A DNA stretch of 36,592 nucleotides, from assembly GCA_016873315.1 (NCBI GenBank), contig VGXL01000012.1, positions 1 to 36,592 of the forward strand. Direction: 5' to 3'. The position numbers were made by a program, and so were the translations under genes. Position 1 is the first letter of the stretch. Each line of letters begins with the position of its first letter. The DNA is from Phycisphaerae bacterium (lineage in GTDB: Bacteria; Planctomycetota; Phycisphaerae; Phycisphaerales; SM1A02). Under the pieces are notes generated by a model. It was not told the DNA's origin and ran no database searches. It was given only the letters and a program-made list of their open reading frames with translations. Positions 18,953 to 26,693 of the stretch are shown piece after piece.

Positions 18953-19118
18953 GGATGGATCGTAAGGGTTCTCGGCCCACGCCGCCAACGAGCGAGCGGG
19001 TCACGGAACCCAGTTCGCGCGCGGTTGGCGCGAGCGTGGACGGTCCCGTTTGTCGACTCGGAGACGGCTGGCTCAACCCTGCGATCGGCGCGTGAGCAGA
19101 AAGGTCTATCGTGCCGTC

Positions 19119-20015
19119 GTGCGAAGGGTTCTGGTGATCTTCAACCCGATCTCCGGCGGTGGGAGGGCAGCAGCCGCGAGCGTGGGCGTTGAACGCGCGC
19201 TGAGCGAGGCAGGCTTCGTCGTCTGCCGAGTGGCCACCGAACCGGGCCCGAGCGAAGCGTGGCTCGATGGACCGCTCGCTGGTCACGATGCCTTGGTTGT
19301 GATGGGCGGTGACGGCGCCGTGCGCGCTGCAGCCCTGAGCGCGTCCCGCGTTGGTGTGCCGCTCTGCAATCTGCCCTTCGGAACCGAGAACTTGTTCGCG
19401 CGGCACTTCGGGATGAGCCGCGATGTGCCGGCGCTGATCGATCGCCTGAAGCGTGGGCGCGTTCGCCGCGTCGATCTTGGGACGGTCGAAGGTGAGCCCT
19501 TCTTGGCCATGTGCGGCATCGGCCTTGATGCCGAAGTCGTTCATGAGTTGGCGCGCGCGCGAGTGGGGGCGATCACCAAGCTCAGTTACGCAAGGCCAAT
19601 CCTTCGTCAGGTGTTCGCATGGCGCGCGCCGCTGCTGCGCATCGAGCTGGATGGGGCGCTGTGGCCCTTGCCTGGTCCGGGATTTCTCGTGATTGCGAAC
19701 ACTTCGTGCTACGCCGCGCGCATCGATCTTGCGTCAAGGTCCATCGACGACGATGGACTGCTTGATGTGTGCTTCTTCCCGTGCGCATCGTCCATCGGCG
19801 CGGCGTGGTGGGTGACGCAGTGCTGGCTTCGACGACAGACCCGAGCAAAATCATTCATGCATCAGCGAGCTCAGCGCGTCGTCGTCAGCCGCGACGATGG
19901 ACCGGTCCGCTACCAGATGGATGGTGATCGACCGCGCGCACCACAGGATGCTGTGGTCGTGACGGTTGAGGTGCGCCCCAAGGCAGTGCCCATCCTCGTC
20001 AAGTCCGAGAAATGA
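19119..20015 (+). CDS. Diacylglycerol/lipid kinase family protein
   Basis: The product (about 298 residues) fits the DagK/YegS/LCB5 lipid-kinase fold. VLVIFNPISGGG lies at the N-terminus and the nucleotide-binding GGDGAV at 63-68. A PFGTENLFARHFG loop near residues 86-98 occupies the place of the usual PLGTGNDFAR. Later come GIGLDAEVV, the double-Asp DDGLLDVCFF motif and a C-terminal beta-sandwich with YQMDGDRP. It likely phosphorylates a membrane lipid or sphingoid base; the substrate is not readable. No ATG is available. GTG at 19119 gives the short N-terminus typical of the family, and GTG at 19092 is the alternative. It is divergent from the TPR/lptE/ftsH operon across about 165 bases in which I see no clear site. 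Confidence 0.82.
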   Translation: MRRVLVIFNPISGGGRAAAASVGVERALSEAGFVVCRVATEPGPSEAWLDGPLAGHDALVVMGGDGAVRAAALSASRVGVPLCNLPFGTENLFARHFGMSRDVPALIDRLKRGRVRRVDLGTVEGEPFLAMCGIGLDAEVVHELARARVGAITKLSYARPILRQVFAWRAPLLRIELDGALWPLPGPGFLVIANTSCYAARIDLASRSIDDDGLLDVCFFPCASSIGAAWWVTQCWLRRQTRAKSFMHQRAQRVVVSRDDGPVRYQMDGDRPRAPQDAVVVTVEVRPKAVPILVKSEK

Positions 20016-20042
20016 AATTGGCACAAAGGTGCTCAGGTGGCC

Positions 20043-20072
20043 TTGCACCGTCCGGAAACCATCTGCTATGTT
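20043..20072 (+). promoter_or_regulatory. Predicted promoter for the sigma factor gene
   Basis: TTGCAC at 20043-20048 and TATGTT at 20067-20072 are spaced 18 bases apart, resembling a housekeeping sigma-70 promoter. Transcription would start near 20080 and give a leader of about 100 bases before the sigma gene ATG at 20184. The lipid kinase gene ends at 20015, so the site lies in the intergenic gap. Confidence 0.4.
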
Positions 20073-20183
20073 CCACATGCCTTGAGGAGCCATGGATGGC
20101 ACCGAAGAGGCCGACGCGGCACGGATGTCTCGTCGTGAACCTGGTCTGGGCCAACCGGCCCCTTGGTCAAGGAGCGACCACGC

Positions 20184-21179
20184 ATGTCCAGAGCAAATGC
20201 TCGTGCATTGAAGGAAGGGTCTGTCAAGGGCGTTGCCCGTGGCAGCGGTGTGCCACCCAAGCGCAGCGGTCGAACCGCGACGAGCGCGTTGCGGCTGAGA
20301 TCCGCCAAGGAACTTGCCGACCACGACACCGAGGATCTCGTCGAGCTGACCGAGCAGGTAGCGGATGCGGCAGCGCAGAAGGTCGAAGCGCCAGCGCAGG
20401 CGTCGCCCATCGACGCGACCTGGCAGGCGTTCAAGACGCTGCAGGCTAGTGGCGATAACCATGATGAATTGGAGCGCCTGCGCAATGTGCTCATCGAGAA
20501 CTACCTCCACATCGTGAAGTTCAACGCCGAGCGGCTTCGCATGAAGCTGCCGAGCGAAGTCGATGTCGACGATCTGAACTCGGCTGGACTCTTCGGCCTG
20601 ATGGATGCGATCAAGAGCTTTGAGCCAAGCCGCGGCGTGAAGTTCGAGACCTTCTGCGCCCAGCGCGTGAAGGGCGCGATCTACGACGAACTCCGCAGCA
20701 TGGACTGGGTCCCGCGTCTGGTTCGCAGCCGCACGGCGAAGATCGAGCGGATCCGCAAGGACCTGCAGGGTCGCTTGGGTCGCAAGCCGACCGACGAAGA
20801 AGTGCTCGCTGAGAGCGGACTGTCGCGTGAAGACTTCGACAAGGTCGTGAAGGACTCGCGCCCAGTCGGCACCGTGAGCCTCAACCGCAAGTGGTTCGAG
20901 ACCGACTCGAGCCGCGATGTGCGCGAGATCGATGTGATCGAGGACAACCGCCAAGCCGATCCGTTGCAGTCGGTCGGCAAGGCGGACCTGAAGCTGCTCC
21001 TGACCAAGGGGCTCTCGCGTGCCGAGCGACTCATCGTCGTCCTCTACTACTACGAAGAGATGACCATGAAGGAAATAGGCATGACGCTCGACCTCTCCGA
21101 GAGCCGCGTCAGCCAGATGCACTCGAGCATCCTTGCGCGCATGAAGGCGCAGATGCAGCACCGCATGAAGGAACTCTGA
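20184..21179 (+). CDS. RNA polymerase sigma factor, FliA/WhiG (sigma-28) type
   Basis: The 331-residue product has sigma regions 2, 3 and 4. Region 2 is at about 95-180 (LIENYLHIVKFNAERL, DLNSAGLFGLMDAIKSF, KFETFCAQRVKGAIYDELR). Region 3 is at about 185-230 (LGRKPTDEEVLAESGL). Region 4 is at about 277-325 (LSRAERLIVVLYYYEEMTMKEIG, SESRVSQMHSS). The VKGAIYDELR and YYYEEMTMKEIG signatures point to the FliA/WhiG branch. It carries an unusual N-terminal extension of about 75 residues, basic then acidic, with no counterpart in FliA. The ATG at 20184 follows GGAG at 9 bases. No flagellar or anti-sigma (FlgM) gene is nearby. It lies just upstream of the nine-gene GTPase operon but is separated from it by a terminator. 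Confidence 0.88.
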   Translation: MSRANARALKEGSVKGVARGSGVPPKRSGRTATSALRLRSAKELADHDTEDLVELTEQVADAAAQKVEAPAQASPIDATWQAFKTLQASGDNHDELERLRNVLIENYLHIVKFNAERLRMKLPSEVDVDDLNSAGLFGLMDAIKSFEPSRGVKFETFCAQRVKGAIYDELRSMDWVPRLVRSRTAKIERIRKDLQGRLGRKPTDEEVLAESGLSREDFDKVVKDSRPVGTVSLNRKWFETDSSRDVREIDVIEDNRQADPLQSVGKADLKLLLTKGLSRAERLIVVLYYYEEMTMKEIGMTLDLSESRVSQMHSSILARMKAQMQHRMKEL

Positions 21180-21267
21180 CCGACCAAGGGCTGGACCGGC
21201 GATGGCCGGGCCCAGCCGCGCACGATCGCCGGCCGGACTGATCCCCCGACCGACAGCCACCGTTCCC

Positions 21268-21305
21268 GCCGCCTCTCGAGCTCCTCGGGGGGCGGCTGTG
21301 TTTCT
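21268..21305 (+). terminator. Terminator hairpin after the sigma factor gene
   Basis: GCCGCCTCTC at 21268-21277 pairs with GGGGGGCGGC at 21287-21296 (10 pairs, including two T-G wobbles) around a 9-base loop. It is followed by TGTGTTTCT. This is 88 bases past the sigma gene stop and 67 bases before the GTPase operon, so it separates the two units. Confidence 0.6.
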
Positions 21306-21371
21306 AGGGCGTTTCGTTGCGGCGGGTATGCTTCGCCCTGCGCCCCGCGGGCGCGGAAGGGGCGCCGTGCG

Positions 21372-22511
21372 ATGGGCTCGAAGCCACATCCCGATGGTCA
21401 TGACCGGGGCGACGCCTTGCTGGCAAGGGACCTCGATGCGGCATTCGATGCTGTGGCCTTCGGCGAACCTGCGGCACCCGGCATTCCGCCCATGAGCGTT
21501 GAGACGCAGGGGAGCGTGTTCCTCCCGCCCGGGGGCGTGCGTGATCGCATCGTGGTGCTCGGCCGTCGCGGTTCCGGCAAGACCGTCTTCATCACGCGGT
21601 TGTACGAAGCGCTCTGGCAAGGCTGCCGCTTGGTGAATGGTCGATTTGTTCCAGAACGACGCGCGCAGGAGGGTGACGCCGTGCGCACACTCAGTGCGCG
21701 CGCCAAGGACGGTCGCCAACACACCGAGCTTCGACGCATGGCGATGGACCTTGATGCTGGCAAGTGGCCGGTGTCCACGCAGAGCAGCACGCTCATCGAG
21801 ATCGACATCACGCTCGATGGCCGGACGAAGTTGCTCTCGGCGATGGACTATCCGGGCGAAGTCTTCCGCACGGCGTTCGCGCTTGGAGCGCAGGATCCTG
21901 CCAGCATCGACCTGCGCCAGGCCGTCGACTGCGCCGCGGCGTTGATCTTGCTCGTCGATCCGGCGGTCGCGCTCAAGCCCGGTATCGAGCGCGAGGAGGA
22001 TGCGTTTGGATTGGTGGCCGCCGTCGAGCGGTTGCGGGCCATGCCCAATGGCGACACGGTGCCCGTGGTCGTCGTGCTCACCAAGTGCGACGCGCATGTT
22101 CCGCTCTTGCGCGCCGAGGGAGGGCCGCGCGCCCTTGCTGAACGGCTCTATCCGCAGATCTTTCGTCAGCTCGGCGGCACGCGAACGGTGGCGTTTGCGA
22201 GCAGTGCAACAAGCGTCGTGCGTTCGCCTCGGGGAGCCGTCATTCCGCGCAAGCGTCGAGCGCCTCGAGATGTGGTCGAGCCGCTCGTCTTCTGCTTGGA
22301 TTGCATCGAACGGGTCGAGGAGCAGGAGTGGCTGCAGCAGTCCCAAATCGAAGCGAGTCAGCGCCGGCTGGACCAACTCCAGCGCGAGCAGGCGGAGGAC
22401 GAACGCGAGGAACGATCGGCGCGCGTGGCCTGGGTCATCTTCTCGATCGGAGTCGCTGCGTTGATCATCGCTGCCGTGGTCGGCACGCTCTGGTGGATGG
22501 GCAGACTCTGA
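21372..22511 (+). CDS. Tail-anchored P-loop GTPase (double-GTPase type 1-like), first gene of the nine-gene operon
   Basis: The 379-residue protein has a complete GTPase signature set: Walker A GRRGSGKT at 64-71, DxxG as DYPGE at 159-163, TKCD at 237-240 and a possible G5 SSA at 277-279. A 60-residue N-terminal lead precedes the domain. After the domain comes a basic segment, a coiled coil (about 312-348) and one C-terminal membrane helix (353-376), which should anchor the GTPase on the cytoplasmic face. It resembles the GTPases paired in double-GTPase/GAP1 conflict systems, a recollection of the family rather than a search result. The ATG at 21372 follows GGAAGGGG. The next gene starts 1 base after its stop. 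I could not pick a convincing promoter in the 67 bases upstream. Confidence 0.8.
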   Translation: MGSKPHPDGHDRGDALLARDLDAAFDAVAFGEPAAPGIPPMSVETQGSVFLPPGGVRDRIVVLGRRGSGKTVFITRLYEALWQGCRLVNGRFVPERRAQEGDAVRTLSARAKDGRQHTELRRMAMDLDAGKWPVSTQSSTLIEIDITLDGRTKLLSAMDYPGEVFRTAFALGAQDPASIDLRQAVDCAAALILLVDPAVALKPGIEREEDAFGLVAAVERLRAMPNGDTVPVVVVLTKCDAHVPLLRAEGGPRALAERLYPQIFRQLGGTRTVAFASSATSVVRSPRGAVIPRKRRAPRDVVEPLVFCLDCIERVEEQEWLQQSQIEASQRRLDQLQREQAEDEREERSARVAWVIFSIGVAALIIAAVVGTLWWMGRL

Positions 22512-22512
22512 C

Positions 22513-25044
22513 ATGCCGCGCGCGGAAGTCCATGTCTTGGGTTCGAAGGCTGGCTACACGACCCTGATGGCGTCGCCGGGCGTGAGCGCTCGCGAGCGGC
22601 AGGCGCTGGAAGAACTTGGATTCGGTGGCGTTTCCCGCGAGGAAGACATGGACTCGCTTGTGCGGGAACCGTGCATGATGGGTCGCCAACTCCCGGGCGG
22701 CCGTTGGGCGATTTCAAGGTTGCTCCCTGGCGGTCGCGATGACTTTGGTCGCGCGACGGTCGAAGTCGTCACAATCATCCTCACACCGCAGGACTGGGCC
22801 AAGGGGCTGCCCGACTTGGCGAAGCTCGCGATGGATCACGCGGCGTGGGCGTCGATCAGGTTGCAGGCGGATCGCGCAGTGGAGTTTCCATCCACCAGTG
22901 TTGCGCAGCGCGCGATGCAGCGACCGGTGGCGACGACGCTCGACGCTCTCGAACTGGCTCGCGATGCTGCCGGGCTGGCGTGGATGTCCGGCCAACCAGC
23001 ACTCGTCGTGGCGATGTTGCATGCGCTCACGCCGGCCGATGCCATGGCCGTGAGTTGGGGGATCGGACTCTTCACTGTGCCGCCCGCCGTGGAACTCTGC
23101 TCGATGCGCGCGGGGACCACGCCGTCGTCGAGCCGAGCGTTGGTTGCGATCCAACCGCTGGCCACCGAAGCGCGCACCGTGCTGGGCGCGCGCGCCTTGG
23201 CCGCGGTCGCGGCGAACGAGTGCATCGGCCGGCTCGCGTCGCTCAGGGAACTGCAGGTGGAGCTCGCTCCCGCCATGATGACCCGTGAGCGAACGACTCC
23301 GCGATCGATGCCATCGCGCGACGCCGCGCAGGAGCATCGGCAGCAAGGTCTTTCGACCGATCGACGACTGATCTGGGCGGGAGGGGCGGCCATTGCACTT
23401 TCGCTGCTGCTGCTCGTCGTGGCTGTGGTGCTTCGGAGTCGAGGAACGACGACGAATCTGCCTGCAGCCGCAGGAACGACCGGCGGCGCCGTGGCGGTCG
23501 TGCTCGACACCGATGGCGATGGGATCGACGATGCCAATGATCCTGACGATGACAACGATGGAATGCAGGACCGATTGGAAGTCGAGCAGGGCACTGATCC
23601 GCTCGTTCCCGACGCGCCGACTGCGACCACGCCAGCGCCCGTCCCAACAGGCGTCGCTCTGAACGCGCCAACGATCAAGCGTCGCGTTGAACCTGCGGCG
23701 CCACCGATTGGTCCGAAGCCTGATCAGCCCGCCCCGGTTCAACCGTCGGACCCGGACACCGCGCCAGTCACGGCGCCAGTCGACACGCCAGTCACCGCGC
23801 CAGTCGACACGCCAGTCACGGCGCCCCTTGGAAAGCTGGGCGATCTGGACGGCGACGGGCTGCCCGACTGGTTGGAGCGGATCAAGGGCACCGACCCCAA
23901 CAAGAGCGATTCGGACGGAGATGGCGTGGGCGATGCGACGGACGCGTTTCCGCTTGATCCGACGCTCTCGATCGACTCTGACGGCGACGGCATCGACGAC
24001 GCGAACGACGATGACGACGACAACGACGGCTTGGTCGACGCGGCCGAAGCCATCAAGGGATCCGATCCGTTGATCGCCGATACCGATCGCGACGGGTCGA
24101 ACGATCTGGTTGATGCGCATCCGACCGATGCCAACAAGCGAATCGAGGACACCGATCGTGACGGGTTCAACAATGACTCGCCAAGCGAGAGCGACATCGA
24201 CGGCGATGGCATCCCGAACGACGAGGATCGGGACCGTGACGGCGATGGAGTGGAGAATGTCGACGAGCCCGTGATGCCGTCGGAGCAGCGTGACGAAGGG
24301 CGCCTGCCCTGCGACCGTACGACTGACTGCGATGGTGATGGCACTCCCGATGGCAAGGACCGCTTCCCACTGGATGCGACCGAATGGTCGGACGCCGACG
24401 GCGATGGCTTCGGAGACCGCGTCGATGATCCAGAGCCGAAGGATGGATCGAAGCCGGACTGCGTGGGCTATGTTCAGCGTGTTGCCCGCGCCCTCGATTC
24501 CTGGCGGCTCGACGACGGCCCTGAATCGCTTCGTGGGCTTGGTCGACGGGACGGGCAATCCAAGCAGTCTGCGGCGACCTCGAAGGATCGATTGGTTCGA
24601 GCGTTGTCTGCCTTGGTCGAGCGTTCGGCCTCGTATCCCTTCATTCAGGGGCTTTCCGCGACGGACGAGTCGCCTGCGCTGGCGCTCAAGAGGTTTGAGT
24701 CGGGCATGGCGAAGATCGACGATGACACCCTCAAGGACACCGAGCTCGAGGTGCGTCGCGCACTCTGCTCCTTGGGCTCGCTGTGGCGTGATGCACTCGC
24801 CGCAGCCAAGAATGACAGTGAGGTGGAGACGGCCATCGTCGAGGGTGTGCGTGGACAGCAAAGGCTCGACGAGAAGCAACTTGGGCCCGTCCGGGAGTGC
24901 ATTCGACAGCTCAGGTTGGTCGATTGCGATGCTCTTGAACGGGGCAGGGACGCCCCCAGTCGCCGCCTGCTCAGGCAGGAGCTCGATCGACTGCGCGACG
25001 AGCTCGATCGGCGTGCCCGACAGAAGCGTGAGGATGCACCGTGA
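22513..25044 (+). CDS. GAP1-like N-domain, membrane helix, thrombospondin type 3 repeats and helical C-terminus
   Basis: The 843-residue protein has four parts. Residues 1-270 form an alpha/beta domain with GYTTLMASPGVS, then GGRDDFGRATVEVVTIIL near 73-90. This reads like the N-terminal domain of GTPase-associated protein 1 (GAP1). A single membrane helix lies at about 288-308. Next come thrombospondin type 3-like calcium repeats, DTDGDGIDDANDPDDDNDG near 333-351 and a longer array at about 440-650, split by a Pro/Thr/Val-rich linker with a 24-bp repeat. The last 190 residues are helical. Topology predicts the GAP1-like part in the cytoplasm and the acidic repeats in the periplasm, where calcium would be available. 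Both ends abut neighbours: 1 base after the GTPase gene, and a GTGA overlap with the next gene. Confidence 0.72.
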   Translation: MPRAEVHVLGSKAGYTTLMASPGVSARERQALEELGFGGVSREEDMDSLVREPCMMGRQLPGGRWAISRLLPGGRDDFGRATVEVVTIILTPQDWAKGLPDLAKLAMDHAAWASIRLQADRAVEFPSTSVAQRAMQRPVATTLDALELARDAAGLAWMSGQPALVVAMLHALTPADAMAVSWGIGLFTVPPAVELCSMRAGTTPSSSRALVAIQPLATEARTVLGARALAAVAANECIGRLASLRELQVELAPAMMTRERTTPRSMPSRDAAQEHRQQGLSTDRRLIWAGGAAIALSLLLLVVAVVLRSRGTTTNLPAAAGTTGGAVAVVLDTDGDGIDDANDPDDDNDGMQDRLEVEQGTDPLVPDAPTATTPAPVPTGVALNAPTIKRRVEPAAPPIGPKPDQPAPVQPSDPDTAPVTAPVDTPVTAPVDTPVTAPLGKLGDLDGDGLPDWLERIKGTDPNKSDSDGDGVGDATDAFPLDPTLSIDSDGDGIDDANDDDDDNDGLVDAAEAIKGSDPLIADTDRDGSNDLVDAHPTDANKRIEDTDRDGFNNDSPSESDIDGDGIPNDEDRDRDGDGVENVDEPVMPSEQRDEGRLPCDRTTDCDGDGTPDGKDRFPLDATEWSDADGDGFGDRVDDPEPKDGSKPDCVGYVQRVARALDSWRLDDGPESLRGLGRRDGQSKQSAATSKDRLVRALSALVERSASYPFIQGLSATDESPALALKRFESGMAKIDDDTLKDTELEVRRALCSLGSLWRDALAAAKNDSEVETAIVEGVRGQQRLDEKQLGPVRECIRQLRLVDCDALERGRDAPSRRLLRQELDRLRDELDRRARQKREDAP
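23761..23825. repeat. 24-bp tandem repeat encoding a Pro/Thr/Val linker
   Basis: Two copies of a 24-bp unit beginning GCGCCAGTCGACAC (23773-23796 and 23797-23820) differ at one position. They are flanked by partial copies at 23761-23772 and 23821-23825. The unit encodes Ala-Pro-Val-Asp-Thr-Pro-Val-Thr. It lies in the linker between the first thrombospondin type 3 unit and the main array of the GAP1-like protein. Confidence 0.85.
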
Positions 25045-26693
25045 AGTCGATCCGATGCCCCGCATGCGGCCGCTCGTGGCTCGTCGCACGGACCGACGCC
25101 GCGCCGGATCGTTGTCCGAGCGAGGAGTGCGGTGCATCGCTGAGCGCTGGCGACGGTCGCGCGCGAAAACCGATCGACGCGTGGGCCGCTCCGCGCGAGC
25201 GTCGACGCATCGCACGGCCACCCGCGGTGACCGATGCACCTGAACGGCCGCGCCGTTCGAAGAGTTGGATCGGGCTGACGCGCGGAAGCGGGATCGCATT
25301 CGGAGTGATCGCGCTCGCCCTGCTCACGATCACGGTCATTGGCATCGTGCTGCGCGAGGCTTCCAAGCCGAACGGTCTTGGCGACGCAACCGTCCTGATC
25401 GAATCGATTGATCCTGGCGTGCAGCACGAACAGATCGCGGGCGTGGTGGCTCGCATCGACGGGAAGCTCTACGCCATCACGACGCTCTCGAAGCTCCGCA
25501 CACTGCGCCAAGCCGGTGCGGCGCGCGTGCAACTCGTCCCGCGCGTGGCGCAGACGAACCCCAAAGAGCGCGCTCCCGTCGAACTGGTCGTCGATGAGTG
25601 CATGATCCGCGCCGACGCCATCGAGCAGTGGATCGAGGGTTCGCCGGCGGGCAAGGGCGAAGACGCGTGGGGTGCGGTGGGCCGCGGCAGCGTGGTCGAT
25701 CTGGCGTGGTGGCCGCTGGCCGATCAGGCGGGGCTCACGGCGGTCGAGCTCGGTGCTGCGCCGACCGAGGGCGCGGAACTGCGTGCCCCTTCATCGTCCT
25801 CAACGGTGCAGACCGCTCGTTGCCGAACGCTTGCGCCGCAGCCTGCATGCGTCGCGCTGCAGCCATCAACGGGCGCATCGAACTTCGAGGCTGGATCGAT
25901 GTGGATGGACGAAAGCGGTGCACTCGTGGCCATGACGGTCGAGTCGCCGAACATCGAGGAGCGAACTCGGCGCGGCGTGGCCTCACCGGCGACCTGGTCG
26001 GAACTGCACGCAATCCCCGTCGAAAGCCTGCGGCGATTGGTGGATCCGATGTCGACCTCGACCAAGCCGATCGCGCGAGTGCTCGACGCCGTCCAGGCCC
26101 GAGCGACGCAACCTGGTGCACCCGAGCGTTCTGCTCGTTTGCAGTGGCTGATCGCGGCAAGCGCTGCCGAGGGGTTTGCCGCGCTCGCGCCCGCGAGCGA
26201 TCGCGTGGCGACTGTGCCCGCCAGCGCGACGACGCTTGAACTCCAGCCGCGGCCGGTCGATGGCGAAGCGCGAGTCCTGGTGTGGCCGGAACGCAGCGAC
26301 ATGATCGAGCTCGATGTGGTGTCGACGGATCCGGCGATCCGGTTGGTGGCCGTGCCCGGAGTGATGGGGCGGATGTACGAGGTCCGCGATGGTGACGGTC
26401 AGCCAGCGGTGTTGCCCGCGGGTCGGCCTGTCTCGATCTCGATCAGGATGTCGCTCATGGGCAAGCCCATCGGCGGCGCAGTGCGCGCCCTGTTGCTCAG
26501 CCGCGTCGCGGATGCAGCGGTTTCGCAGCGGCGCATTCCCGGCGGCACGCCGCCCGCGCCCGAGCCGCCATCGAACGCCACGCCAGCGCAGCCTGCACCT
26601 TCAGCACCGACTGTGCCACCGCAGCCTGCACCTTCAGCGCCGACTGTGCCACCGCAGCCTGCACCGACCGCAAACTTAGGAAGCACTCGATGA
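25041..26693 (+). CDS. Zinc-ribbon, membrane helix and degenerate HtrA/trypsin-like protein
   Basis: The 550-residue protein starts with a cytoplasmic zinc ribbon (C6, C9, C25, C30), then a basic linker and one membrane helix (84-104). A periplasmic domain follows at about 112-335 with the run of an HtrA-type protease. DGKLYAITTLSKL (140-152) sits where the catalytic-His strand would be, with Ser at the His place. DLAWWPLADQAGLTAVELG (220-238) matches the DLA(L/V)LK...LG region, keeping the Asp. AGSMWMDESGALVAM (284-298) matches the GNSGGPL...G region, with Ala at the Ser place. So it looks like a pseudo-protease, perhaps a binding module. A second beta-rich domain (about 390-480) and a Pro-rich tail with 33-bp repeats follow. 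The start is GTG at 25041, overlapping the previous stop as GTGA. Confidence 0.68.
   Translation: MKSIRCPACGRSWLVARTDAAPDRCPSEECGASLSAGDGRARKPIDAWAAPRERRRIARPPAVTDAPERPRRSKSWIGLTRGSGIAFGVIALALLTITVIGIVLREASKPNGLGDATVLIESIDPGVQHEQIAGVVARIDGKLYAITTLSKLRTLRQAGAARVQLVPRVAQTNPKERAPVELVVDECMIRADAIEQWIEGSPAGKGEDAWGAVGRGSVVDLAWWPLADQAGLTAVELGAAPTEGAELRAPSSSSTVQTARCRTLAPQPACVALQPSTGASNFEAGSMWMDESGALVAMTVESPNIEERTRRGVASPATWSELHAIPVESLRRLVDPMSTSTKPIARVLDAVQARATQPGAPERSARLQWLIAASAAEGFAALAPASDRVATVPASATTLELQPRPVDGEARVLVWPERSDMIELDVVSTDPAIRLVAVPGVMGRMYEVRDGDGQPAVLPAGRPVSISIRMSLMGKPIGGAVRALLLSRVADAAVSQRRIPGGTPPAPEPPSNATPAQPAPSAPTVPPQPAPSAPTVPPQPAPTANLGSTR
26588..26668. repeat. 33-bp tandem repeat encoding a Pro-rich tail
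   Basis: A 33-bp unit starting GCAGCCTGCACC recurs at 26588, 26621 and 26654 (about 2.4 copies, near identical). It encodes the 11-residue unit Gln-Pro-Ala-Pro-Ser-Ala-Pro-Thr-Val-Pro-Pro. It forms the C-terminal tail of the degenerate protease-like protein, presumably a flexible periplasmic extension. Confidence 0.85.

Noticed and set aside
20092-20211. Upstream ORF (39 codons) with a nearby GAGGAG that overlaps the start of the sigma factor gene
   Set aside because: The ribosome site is only 2 bases from its ATG and the peptide has no notable composition. It could be a regulatory leader, but nothing beyond position supports it.
21306-21371. Promoter candidates for the nine-gene operon (for example TATGCT near 21327)
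   Set aside because: No -35 box at acceptable spacing could be paired with it, so I do not report a promoter here.
19851-22514. Very long antisense open frame (887 codons) opposite the sigma factor and first GTPase genes
   Set aside because: It spans an intergenic region and two genes with clear domains on the plus strand, and its translation is rich in Arg/His/Ala with no domain. Long antisense frames are expected at this GC content.
22714-25299. Long antisense open frame (861 codons) opposite the GAP1-like/thrombospondin repeat gene
   Set aside because: Its Val/Ile/Arg-rich pattern is the mirror of the Asp-rich calcium repeats on the plus strand. No start context or domain supports it.
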